The notes below the pieces were generated by a model. The model did no database searches, was not told the DNA's origin, and worked only from the letters and a program-made list of their open reading frames with translations. 36,929 nt of DNA. It comes from Burkholderiales bacterium. GTDB lineage: Bacteria > Pseudomonadota > Gammaproteobacteria > Burkholderiales > Casimicrobiaceae. The stretch spans positions 1-36,929 of the forward strand of contig JADLBN010000033.1 of NCBI GenBank assembly GCA_020847675.1. The letters run 5' to 3'. This document shows, piece after piece, positions 1 through 8,425 of this stretch (the stretch's first letter is position 1; every line of letters begins with the position of its first letter). Position numbers and translations under genes: made by a program.

Positions 1-30
1 ATATCGGGCGCCAGCGTCGCCCGGCGTCTT

Positions 31-51
31 GCCGGTATTCCCGATACCGGC
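31..51. repeat. Perfect small inverted repeat GCCGGTAT-TCCCG-ATACCGGC
   Basis: 8-bp perfect arms with a 5-nt loop, beyond the 3' end of the minus-strand gene ending at 120; no T-tract. Confidence 0.5.
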
Positions 52-119
52 TGCGCCGCCGGTCTCGCCGTCATCCCGATCTCGGGCCAACGCGCACCAC
101 GCACTTTCGCAGAGCTTCC

Positions 120-986
120 CTAGCGCCTGCAGGACTCGGGCAGGTAGCGGGCCGGGATGTCGACCGGCACGCACAGCCACTGCACGCGGTCGGCAGCGTC
201 GAGGGTGGGCGCGAGCAGGATCGCCTTGCCGGCCGCGCCGGGAACCGACGGGCCGAGCGACACGCGGACCCGGCCGGTCGCGGCGTTCACCGCGACGTCC
301 TCGACGTAGCGTCCGTCGTTCTGCGCGACGAGCCGTCCCACGCTCCGGGCGTCGGCGATCGTGCCGGTGCGCTCGCGTGCGGCCTCGACCGCCTCCTGCA
401 CGCCGCGGACCGACGCCAGCGTGCGCACTACGGCTTCGCGCGCGGCGTGCGCGACGTACTCGGCCCGGATCGGCGGACCGAGAGCCGCGGCCGCGAGGAC
501 GACCGATCCTCCGCCCAGCACGACGGCCGCCCAGGTCGAGGTCGGGCGTCCGCCCGCGAGAGCCTCGATCGCCTTGGTCGCGCTGCGGGTCGCGGCTTCG
601 GCGCGGGCGACCGCCCGCCGCGTCCGCCCCCACAGCAGCGCGTCGGCGAACAGGCCCGCCAGCACCGACGGCTGCAGCCAGACGAACGCGGCAAGCGCGA
701 TCCACCACGCGGCGCCGGCGGCTTCGAGCGTACCGCCGAATGCCGCGAAGGCGAACACGCCCGCCACCGGCAGCAGCGCGAACGCGATCCCTTCGATCCA
801 GAGCCTGCGGTAGAACGCCCACACCGGCGGCGCGAGGAACGCGGACCAGTTCCAGCGGGGCCGCGCGCGTCCGGTTCGCTCCCAGTCGAGGAAACGCGGC
901 ACGTAGCGATCGGCTCCGGGGCCGAGCGCCACGCGGAACATGACGGCCAGCGCGGGCCTCACCACGACCGGGTCCGGCGACGTCAT
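120..986 (-). CDS. DUF2628-like membrane protein with C-terminal type IV pilin-like domain
   Basis: N-terminal 'FRVALGPGADRYVPRFLDWERTG..RPRWNWSAFLAPPVWAFYRRLW' plus TM segments resembles DUF2628. C-terminus 'YVEDVAVNAATGRVRVSLG...GKAILLAPTLDAADRVQWLCVPVDIPARYLPESCRR' resembles a pilin D-region. ORF extends to 1139; start chosen at 986. Confidence 0.75.
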   Translation of the reverse strand: MTSPDPVVVRPALAVMFRVALGPGADRYVPRFLDWERTGRARPRWNWSAFLAPPVWAFYRRLWIEGIAFALLPVAGVFAFAAFGGTLEAAGAAWWIALAAFVWLQPSVLAGLFADALLWGRTRRAVARAEAATRSATKAIEALAGGRPTSTWAAVVLGGGSVVLAAAALGPPIRAEYVAHAAREAVVRTLASVRGVQEAVEAARERTGTIADARSVGRLVAQNDGRYVEDVAVNAATGRVRVSLGPSVPGAAGKAILLAPTLDAADRVQWLCVPVDIPARYLPESCRR

Positions 987-1161
987 GCCGGGAATGCGGA
1001 CCGTGTCGATGGCCGTGGCCGGCGCCGCTGTCGCGGAGTCGGTGGCGAGCGGATGCGCGCCCCGGCTCTCGTGTCCAGGCGATGCGCCGTTCGAGGGAAA
1101 CATCCGCGGATTGTCGGCCATCCGCCAAGCGGATGGCAACCCGGCGGACCGCAGGGACTCC

Positions 1162-2064
1162 TCAGGCGCCCTGCGCCTCGAACTCGACCGTCTCGGTCGG
1201 GTCCTCCGCGTAGGCGTGGCCGAACGTGATGCGCCCGCGGCCGCGCAACGTGAACTCCTCGCGGCGCAGTTCGACCTCGTTCTCGCCGTGGACGGTGCAG
1301 AAGGTCCCGTTGGTGCTGTGGTCGATCAGGACGAACTTGTCGCGGCGGCGCTCGATGCGCGCGTGCTGGCGCGAGGCCATCTTGTCGCCGACCACGACGT
1401 CGCTCTGCGCGTCGCGACCGAACGTGAACACGTTGACGTCCGCTCCGAGTTCGACCTTCCTGTCGCCGTGGACGAGCCGGAGCGAGGCCTCGCGGACCGC
1501 CGCCCTCGGCGCCATCGCGGTCAGTTCCTCGCGCGACTCCTGCCAGATGAGCTCGTGCACCGCCACGTCGGCCTGCTTGCCGCGGACCGTGTGCGTGTCC
1601 TGCGGCCGCGTGCGCGAGCGCAGCGACGGCGACAGGATCGCGAGCGTGTCGGCGGAAATGAGCGTCTGCCCGGACTTGGCGAGCGACGTGAGGCGGGCCG
1701 CGAGATTCACCGAGTCGCCGAAGACGTCCTTCGCCTCCTCGATTACCGGGCCGTAGTGGAAGCCGGCGTGGATCGCGAGCGGTGCACCGCGGCTGGTCTT
1801 CAGCGCCGACACCTGCGTCTGCATCGTGATCGACGCGTAGGCGGCATTGGCCGCGTTCGGGAAGATCGCCATCGCCTCGTCGCCGATCGTCTTGACGATG
1901 CGGCCGCCGTGGTCCTCGCAGATCTGGCGGATCACGTCCAGCGCCCGGGTGATGGTCGCCAGCGCCTCGCTGTCACCGAGTGTCTCGTACAACCGGGTGC
2001 TGCCCGCGATGTCGGCGAACAGGATCGCGGCTTGCTTGGATGCGGGGGCGGGGTCCGTCGGCAT
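1162..2064 (-). CDS. Class III adenylate/guanylate cyclase domain protein with C-terminal FHA domain
   Basis: 'AILFADIAGSTRLYETLGD', 'KTIGDEAMAIF', 'FGDSVNLAARL' cyclase motifs; FHA motifs 'FTFGRDAQSDVVV..SRQHARIE...STNGTF'. Confidence 0.93.
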   Translation of the reverse strand: MPTDPAPASKQAAILFADIAGSTRLYETLGDSEALATITRALDVIRQICEDHGGRIVKTIGDEAMAIFPNAANAAYASITMQTQVSALKTSRGAPLAIHAGFHYGPVIEEAKDVFGDSVNLAARLTSLAKSGQTLISADTLAILSPSLRSRTRPQDTHTVRGKQADVAVHELIWQESREELTAMAPRAAVREASLRLVHGDRKVELGADVNVFTFGRDAQSDVVVGDKMASRQHARIERRRDKFVLIDHSTNGTFCTVHGENEVELRREEFTLRGRGRITFGHAYAEDPTETVEFEAQGA

Positions 2065-2135
2065 TGCGTGGGCGCTCGAGTCGAGCGCAAGAGTACAGGG
2101 GATGCACGGGAGGCATCAAGGCCGGGCGTCAGCCT

Positions 2136-2151
2136 CCGGCCGGCCGGCCGG
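2136..2151. repeat. (CCGG)4 tetranucleotide repeat in divergent promoter region
   Basis: CCGGCCGGCCGGCCGG between the divergent cyclase and kinase genes. Confidence 0.8.
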
Positions 2152-2274
2152 CGGCGTCAATGCGAACTTTCCCCCGGGCCGGGCGCAATCCGGGACTATG
2201 CCGGAGCGCGCGCCCGCAGTATCCTCGCCCGGGCGCGGGGCACGGACCGGGCCCGGCAACGAGGAAGCGCGACG

Positions 2275-3921
2275 ATGGAACGACTGGGACGCTATCAGAT
2301 CCGCGAGATCATCGGCGAAGGCGCGATGGCGCGCGTCTACAAGGGCTACGACCCCGAGATCGACCGCGAGATCGCGATCAAGCTCCTGAAGAGCCAGCTC
2401 GCCGACGACGACCAGTACCGCGCCCGCTTCCTGCGCGAGGCGAAGGGTGCCGGCACGCTCTCGCACCCCAACATCGTCACCATCTTCGACGTCGGCGTCG
2501 ACGGCAAGCATCCGTACATCGCGATGGAGCTGGTCGACGGCATGACGCTGACCGACCTGATCCGCTCCGACCAGCGCATGTCGACGCGCGACGTGGTCGA
2601 GATCGGCATCCAGCTCACGCGGGCGCTCGACTACGCGCACAAGAAGGGCATCATCCACCGCGACATCAAGCCCGGCAACATCATGCTGGTGTCGACGGGC
2701 AACCAGGTGAAGGTCACCGACTTCGGGATCTGCCGGATCGACGGATCCGACCAGGAGCTCACGCAGCACACGCAGCTCGGCGACGTGCTGGGGACGCCGA
2801 ACTACATGTCGCCCGAGCAGGTGCTCGGCCAGAAAGTCGACTCCCGCTCCGACCTGTTCTCGGTCGGCGTCGTGCTCTACAAGCTCGTCACCGGCCAGCT
2901 GCCGTTCGAGGGGGACTCGATCATCAGCGTCGCGATGAAGATCACGCAGACCGACCCGCCGACGGTCGACAAGCTGCGGCCCGACGTGCCGCTCTCGCTG
3001 CGCCGGGTGATCGAGCGCGCGCTCAAGAAGCAGCCCGACAAGCGCTACCAGACCGGCGAGGAGTTCGCCCAGGCGCTCATCGGGGTCGCCCGCGAACTGA
3101 AGGACGAGGAGGAGAAGAAGGGCCAGAGCAAGGGCATCTCGCTGTCGGTGCGCTGGGCCGCGATCATGGCGGCGATCGTCGCGGTGACGATGACGCTGAC
3201 CGCCGGCATCCTCTACCAGCGCCAGTACGCCGCGATGCTCGACCAGGTGAAGGGCTACGGCGGGTCGCTCGCCAAGTTCATGGCGACGCAGAGCGCGGTG
3301 CCGCTGCTCGCCGAGGACTTCGCGGCCATCGACGTGTTCGTGCAGGACACGCTCGGCCGGCAGGACTTCCCCTACCTGATCGTGAACGACGACACGGGCG
3401 TCGTGCGGGGCAGCAACGATCCCAAGCAGGTCGGCCAGAAGTACCTGCCGCCGCCCAGCGCCGCGCCGGTGGGCTCGCCCGACGCCGAGGTCACGGTTCG
3501 CACCCACGATCTCGACGGCAGCAAGGTGCTCGACTTCGAGGTGCCGGTGCTGTTCCAGAAGAAGCCGATCGGCGCGGTCCACCTGGGCATCTACGAAGCG
3601 CCGCTCGCGCGCGTGGCCAACCTCGTGTTCGTGCTGCTCGCGATCCTGACGCTGGTGACGGTGGCCGCGGTGGCCGCCGGCACCTACCTGCTCGCAAGAC
3701 GCATCGCCGCACCGATCCGGGTGCTCAAGAGCTCGCTCGACGAGATCGCTCACGGCCGCTACGACGTGCGCATCGGCGAGACGAGGAAGGACGAGTTCGG
3801 CGAGTTGTACGCGGCGTTCGACAAGACCGCCGCGGCCCTGGAGGCCCGACATGATCCCGAGACCGCGACCGCTCATGCAGCCGCGCCCGACACCGCGACG
3901 GCCCCTGCCGTTCCGGGCTGA
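2275..3921 (+). CDS. Hanks-type serine/threonine protein kinase with TM-flanked extracytoplasmic sensor and C-terminal HAMP domain
   Basis: 'IGEGAMARVYKGYD', 'AIKLL', 'HRDIKPGNIML', 'DFGI', 'GTPNYMSPEQ'; two TM segments around a sensor-like region; HAMP 'RRIAAPIRVLKSSLDEIAHGRYDVRI...DEFGELYAAFDK'. ATG at 2275. Confidence 0.95.
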   Translation: MERLGRYQIREIIGEGAMARVYKGYDPEIDREIAIKLLKSQLADDDQYRARFLREAKGAGTLSHPNIVTIFDVGVDGKHPYIAMELVDGMTLTDLIRSDQRMSTRDVVEIGIQLTRALDYAHKKGIIHRDIKPGNIMLVSTGNQVKVTDFGICRIDGSDQELTQHTQLGDVLGTPNYMSPEQVLGQKVDSRSDLFSVGVVLYKLVTGQLPFEGDSIISVAMKITQTDPPTVDKLRPDVPLSLRRVIERALKKQPDKRYQTGEEFAQALIGVARELKDEEEKKGQSKGISLSVRWAAIMAAIVAVTMTLTAGILYQRQYAAMLDQVKGYGGSLAKFMATQSAVPLLAEDFAAIDVFVQDTLGRQDFPYLIVNDDTGVVRGSNDPKQVGQKYLPPPSAAPVGSPDAEVTVRTHDLDGSKVLDFEVPVLFQKKPIGAVHLGIYEAPLARVANLVFVLLAILTLVTVAAVAAGTYLLARRIAAPIRVLKSSLDEIAHGRYDVRIGETRKDEFGELYAAFDKTAAALEARHDPETATAHAAAPDTATAPAVPG

Positions 3922-4942
3922 CCTCGCCCGTGCCGGCGCGGCCGCGCTGGCCGCGCTCCTCGTCGCCGCCTGCGCGGAAGCGCCGCAGAAGCCGGTGGAG
4001 CGGCCCGAGGTCATCACGTTCGCGCCGGCCGAGTCCGGGCCCCTGCTCGCACGCGACGCCGCGTTCGTCGTCGTCGTGCCCGCGGCCGGCGAGGATCTCG
4101 GCTCGCTCGCCGAACGCTACCTCGGCGACCGATCGCGCCGTTTCGAGATCGCGGAGTTCAACCGCGTCAACGAGGCGCGGGCGGGCCGTCCGCTGGCGAT
4201 TCCGCTCGCGCCCTTGAACCCCGGCGGCATCGAGCCGTCCGCCGTGCAGGCGGTCCCGATCCTCTGCTACCACCGGTTCGGCCCGCGGCCCAACACGACG
4301 ACGGTGACGCCGCAGGCGTTCGACGCGCAGATGCGCTATCTCGCGCAGAACGGCTACACCGTCATCCCGATGGCGAAGCTCGCGTCGTTCCTCGAAGGCA
4401 GGACGGCGCTGCCGAAGAAGTCGGTCGTGGTGACGATCGACGACGGTTACCGGTCGACCTACGACATCGCGTGGCCGATCCTCAAGAAGTACGGCTTCCC
4501 CGCCACCGTCTACCTCTACACCGATTTCGTCGGCGCACCGGACGCGCTCACCTGGGCGCAGATGAAGGAGATGACCGCAGGCGCCGTCGACATCCAGCCG
4601 CACAGCAAGACCCATTCGAACCTCACGCTGCGGCTCCCCGGCGAGACCGAGGCGCGCTATCGCGACCGCATCCGCACAGAGGTCGACGCCGCGATCGACG
4701 TGATCGGGCACCGGCTCGGCGAGAAGACGCTCTCCTACGCGTTCCCCTACGGCGACGTGAACGACACCGTGGTCGACTTCCTGAAGGCGAAGGACGTCAG
4801 GATGGGGGTCACCGTCACGCCGGGCGGCAACCCGTACTACGCGCCGCCGATCATGCTCCGCCGCAGCATGATCTTCGGCGGCGACGACCTCGACGCCTTC
4901 AAGGGCAAGCTCGTGACCGCGCTGCCGGTCCCGCGACCGTGA
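3851..4942 (+). CDS. Polysaccharide deacetylase-family lipoprotein with LysM-like N-terminal region
   Basis: Lipobox 'LLVAACAE'; LysM-like 'DLGSLAERYLGDRSRRFEIAEFNRVN'; NodB-like 'VPILCYHRFG', 'VVVTIDDGYRSTYD', 'DIQPHSKTHSNL'. Overlaps the kinase 3' end. Confidence 0.92.
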   Translation: MIPRPRPLMQPRPTPRRPLPFRADLARAGAAALAALLVAACAEAPQKPVERPEVITFAPAESGPLLARDAAFVVVVPAAGEDLGSLAERYLGDRSRRFEIAEFNRVNEARAGRPLAIPLAPLNPGGIEPSAVQAVPILCYHRFGPRPNTTTVTPQAFDAQMRYLAQNGYTVIPMAKLASFLEGRTALPKKSVVVTIDDGYRSTYDIAWPILKKYGFPATVYLYTDFVGAPDALTWAQMKEMTAGAVDIQPHSKTHSNLTLRLPGETEARYRDRIRTEVDAAIDVIGHRLGEKTLSYAFPYGDVNDTVVDFLKAKDVRMGVTVTPGGNPYYAPPIMLRRSMIFGGDDLDAFKGKLVTALPVPRP

Positions 4943-5961
4943 CCGGCCCCCTGGCGCGACGCCTGGCCGCCTTCGCCGCCGCCTCGCTGCTGGCGGCGTG
5001 CGCCCAGCAGCCGACCGAGCGCGAGGCCGTTCCGGCGGAGCCTGCACCGGCGCCGCGCGTCGTGCGCGCGGACGGACCGCGCGAAGAGGCGGTGCGCCGG
5101 CACCGCGACCTTGCGCGCGAAGCCCGGGCCGCCGGCGACCTGGCGACCGCCGTCGACCACCTGCACGTCGTCGTGCTGCTCGCGCCGGACGACGAAGCCG
5201 CGAAGCGAGACGTCGAGACGCTGCGAGCGGAGATCCGCCGCGGCGTGCGCGACGGCCTCGAAACCGGGCGCAGCGCGATGCGCGCGGGAGACAGCGCACG
5301 GGCGACGGCCGCGTTCCTGCACGTGCTGGCGCTGGAGCCGAAGAATGCCGAGGCGGCACGATCGCTCCGCGAGATCGACCGCCTGGCCATGGCCCGGCAT
5401 CAGTCGGGTCGCGCCGCCCGCGCCGGTGCGCACGAAGCCACCCCCGAGCCGCGCGCGGCGAAGCCGGCGTCGCCTGCCCCGCCCGCGGGCCCGGCCGCAA
5501 CCGCGGCCACGAGCGCGGGCGACGCAGTCGAACTCGACCAGCGGCTCGAGATGTTCGGCGCGGGCGACACGGCCGGTGCGCTGCGCGAACTGAAGGCCTG
5601 GGTCGATGCGCACCCGCGCGACCGCGCGTCGCGCCAGAAGATCGGTTCAGCGGTGGCCGCGCGCGCGAAGGAGTTCGAGGGCAAGGGGCAGCGCGAGAGC
5701 GCGATCGGACTCTACGAGCAGGCGCTCGCGCTGCGCGGCGAACCCCAGCCCGAGTGGTCCGCGAGGATCGCTGCGCTGAAGAAGCAGGTCGCGGCCGACG
5801 CCTACGCGAGCGGGATGAAGCTCATGCGCACCGACCTCAACGGCGCGGTCAAGGCCTTCGAGACGGCGGTGAAGCTCGATCCGGCCAACGCGAACGCGCA
5901 GCGCGGACTTCGCGAGGCCACCGCGGCGAGGGACAAGCTGTCGCGGATGCCGCGACAGTAG
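4939..5961 (+). CDS. TPR-like lipoprotein
   Basis: GTG start at 4939 overlaps the upstream stop; lipobox 'LLAACAQQ'; repeated helical TPR-like segments. Confidence 0.8.
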   Translation: MTGPLARRLAAFAAASLLAACAQQPTEREAVPAEPAPAPRVVRADGPREEAVRRHRDLAREARAAGDLATAVDHLHVVVLLAPDDEAAKRDVETLRAEIRRGVRDGLETGRSAMRAGDSARATAAFLHVLALEPKNAEAARSLREIDRLAMARHQSGRAARAGAHEATPEPRAAKPASPAPPAGPAATAATSAGDAVELDQRLEMFGAGDTAGALRELKAWVDAHPRDRASRQKIGSAVAARAKEFEGKGQRESAIGLYEQALALRGEPQPEWSARIAALKKQVAADAYASGMKLMRTDLNGAVKAFETAVKLDPANANAQRGLREATAARDKLSRMPRQ

Positions 5962-5990
5962 ACAGGGATCAGGGATCAGGTAACAGGGAA
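5956..5990 (+). repeat. Five-unit heptamer array CAGTAGA-CAGGGAT-CAGGGAT-CAGGTAA-CAGGGAA
   Basis: 7-bp register with invariant CAG; first unit contains the terminal Gln codon and TAG stop of the 4939-5961 gene. Confidence 0.85.
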
Positions 5991-6226
5991 CGAAGGCGGC
6001 AGGCTTGCCGGTGGCGGCGCATTCGGCGCCGGACTGCGGTTACGTATGGAGGGGTGCAGCGCACCTTGAGGGAGCTTCGGTGCAATGCTCGGGCGACGCG
6101 AACGATGCTGCCCCCTCGGCCGCGGAGGACAATCTCTGGCCGCCGGCCTGCGCAAGGCGACGGCGACTTTCCGGAATGACAAGACTTTTCCTCGGCGCCC
6201 AATGCGCCGCCACCGGCGCCGCCGCG

Positions 6227-6261
6227 GCTTCTGACTTCTGACTTCTGTCTTCTGACTACTG
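6227..6261 (-). repeat. Five-unit heptamer array CAGTAGT-CAGAAGA-CAGAAGT-CAGAAGT-CAGAAGC (minus strand)
   Basis: 7-bp register with invariant CAG; first unit contains the terminal Gln codon and TAG stop of the 6256-7215 gene. Confidence 0.88.
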
Positions 6262-7215
6262 TTTCGGCGCCGTCCCGCCGAACTTCTCCGCCAGCCGCTT
6301 CTTGAGGTCCAGCGCCCGTTCGCGCTCGAGCCGGGCCTTGCGGTTGTTCGGATCGAGTTCGAGCACCCGATCCCACTTGGTGATCGCGAGATCGAGGTTC
6401 TGGCGCTGGAACGCGACCGACGCCTCGCGGTCGAGCGAGCGAACGAGCGCGGCCTTCGACGCATCACGCTTCTTGACCGCCTCCTGGCTGCTCGGGAACC
6501 GCGAGACGACTTCCGTGTACGCCGCGTAGGCGGCTTCGGGATTGCCGGCCTTCTCGACGCTCGCGGCGTGCTTCAACGCCTCGGCGAGGTCCGGCTTGGG
6601 GGCCTCGGGTTCGGCGACCTTGGGCGGCGGCGCGACCGGCGCCTCGGCCGCGGGCGCGGGCGGCGGGGTCGCCGGCTGGCGGCCCGGGATCTTGACCACC
6701 TGCCCCACGGCGACGCGGGACGGGTTGGCGATGTCGTTGTACTTGGCGAGGATCCAGAACCGGAAGCGATCCCCCATGTACTGCTGAGCGAGACGCGAGA
6801 GCGAATCGCCCGACTGCACCGTGTGGCGGAAGAAGACCGAACCCAGCTCCTTCTGCGGGTCGGCATTGATCTGCGCCATCAGGTTCTTCGCGAGCTCGTT
6901 CGCCGGGTCGAGCTTCTGCGCCTGCTCGAGCGTGAGCCGTGCGGTCGCCTCGTCGCCCACCTGGAGCTGGTCGACGGCCTGGAGCGCAAGACGCTGCGCG
7001 GCTGGCTTCGCCTCCGCAGCCGGGATCTCCGGCGCCACCGGAGCCACCGGGGTCGGCGCCGGCGGCGGCGTCACCGGCCGCACGGGTGCCGCGGGTGCCT
7101 TGGGCGCCTCAGCCGGCTTCGGCGCGCCGCCTTCCTGAGTCGCGCAGGCGGCGACCACGAAGGCTGCCAGCACGGCGACAGGCAGTCGGAAAGCGCGATG
7201 CGAAAAGGCTGTCAT
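6256..7215 (-). CDS. LysM and TPR domain lipoprotein
   Basis: Lipobox 'FVVAACAT'; Pro-rich linker; LysM 'HTVQSGDSLSRLAQQYMGDRFRFWILAKYNDIANPSRVAVGQVVKIP'; C-terminal TPR 'DLAITKWDRVLELDPNNRKARLERERAL'. Start CAT at 7213-7215. Confidence 0.9.
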   Translation of the reverse strand: MTAFSHRAFRLPVAVLAAFVVAACATQEGGAPKPAEAPKAPAAPVRPVTPPPAPTPVAPVAPEIPAAEAKPAAQRLALQAVDQLQVGDEATARLTLEQAQKLDPANELAKNLMAQINADPQKELGSVFFRHTVQSGDSLSRLAQQYMGDRFRFWILAKYNDIANPSRVAVGQVVKIPGRQPATPPPAPAAEAPVAPPPKVAEPEAPKPDLAEALKHAASVEKAGNPEAAYAAYTEVVSRFPSSQEAVKKRDASKAALVRSLDREASVAFQRQNLDLAITKWDRVLELDPNNRKARLERERALDLKKRLAEKFGGTAPKQ

Positions 7216-7501
7216 GGCAATGGAAGATCGGGGAGCCTGCGCAGCCCCCCTTGGGAATGGACCGGGGATCGACACTATTGCACGCCCGGCGCCCGCCTGC
7301 CAACCCGAATGCGAATCGTCGCCACCCGCCGTCGGTCCGGCGTCTCGAGTCGGCGATTCGTCGAAGACCTTGCGCCTTCGTCGCGATGCTCGCGCGCGAG
7401 TTCGCGAGTCCTTCGACGCGGCAGCCGCAGCGAAACGAGTGGTCGCGGTGACCGTTCGCGCCCGAACGGCGGGCCGACGGAACGCCGGGCGGCGACGCGG
7501 T

Positions 7502-8278
7502 TCAGTTGCCGTGATCGCGCTCGACCCTGGCGGGACAGGGCGCCACGCGTCCCCAGTAACCGTCGCAGTGCTCGAGGCGCAGCGACTCCTGGCAGTACAC
7601 GCGTTCGAACAGCCCCGGCGGGCAGGCGGCGAGGCGTTCGGCGAGACGCTGCCAGCGGTCCGGCACGGGCTTGGGCGCAGGCGCCTGCGCCACGACGACC
7701 GGAGCGGGCTCCGGAGGCGGCAGCGGCGCTGCCGGCGGCGGTGCCACGGGCTCCGGCGACGGCGCGGGGGCCGCCTTGGGGACGGTCCTGGGGACAGCGA
7801 TGCTTGATGGCAGCTTGTGGACGTCGATCGGCTCGCGTGGAGGCGCTGCCGCGACCTGTTTCGTCTCGACGGCCGGCGACGGCGCCTCGACGGCGTCGTC
7901 CGCATCGGACGCCGTCACCGGCGACTCGGCGGTGAGCGCCGCGCCCGATGTGTGGGCTGCCGCGGCGCCGCTGTCGTCATGCGACTGGACGAACCACACG
8001 ATGCCGGACAGCACCAGGAGCGCCGCACCGACAGCCCAGCTCAGGCGGAACCCGCCCGGCGAAACGCGCGCCGGCGCGACCGCCTCGACCGCCGCGGCGG
8101 GCCGCAGCCGTGGCAGTTTGCGCGGCCGGGGCGACGGCGGCATGCCTTCCGACACCGTCGCATCGCGGGCCCGCTTGAGCGCGGAGCGACAGGGCGCGCA
8201 CAGCCGGCCTCCGATGAGGGCAGGCTGCCCGCAGATGGAGCAGTTCGTCGATCGCGGTCGCTTGCGCGGCGGTGACAT
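7502..8278 (-). CDS. Zinc-ribbon, single-TM protein with Cys-rich C-terminal motif
   Basis: N-terminal 'CSICGQPALIGGRLCAPC'; TM 'LSWAVGAALLVLSGIVWFV'; C-terminal 'LAACPPGLFERVYCQESLRLEHCDGYWGRVAPCPAR'. Confidence 0.75.
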   Translation of the reverse strand: MSPPRKRPRSTNCSICGQPALIGGRLCAPCRSALKRARDATVSEGMPPSPRPRKLPRLRPAAAVEAVAPARVSPGGFRLSWAVGAALLVLSGIVWFVQSHDDSGAAAAHTSGAALTAESPVTASDADDAVEAPSPAVETKQVAAAPPREPIDVHKLPSSIAVPRTVPKAAPAPSPEPVAPPPAAPLPPPEPAPVVVAQAPAPKPVPDRWQRLAERLAACPPGLFERVYCQESLRLEHCDGYWGRVAPCPARVERDHGN

Positions 8279-8425
8279 GGTGAGAAAGGGTGCAACCGGT
8301 CATTGCCAGACCGTGCGCCTCCCGACTATGACATTGTCATCCCTCTCCCGCAACGCCATCCGTCGGGGACGGCCGGTCGCGCTGGGGCGCGGGACCGGAT
8401 CGACGCGGTCCGATAGCATCGGCCC

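Noticed and set aside
940-2274. N-terminal extension of the 993-aa ORF containing the kinase
   Set aside because: Antisense to the FHA-cyclase; kinase starts at ATG 2275 with 'MERLGRYQIREIIGEG'.
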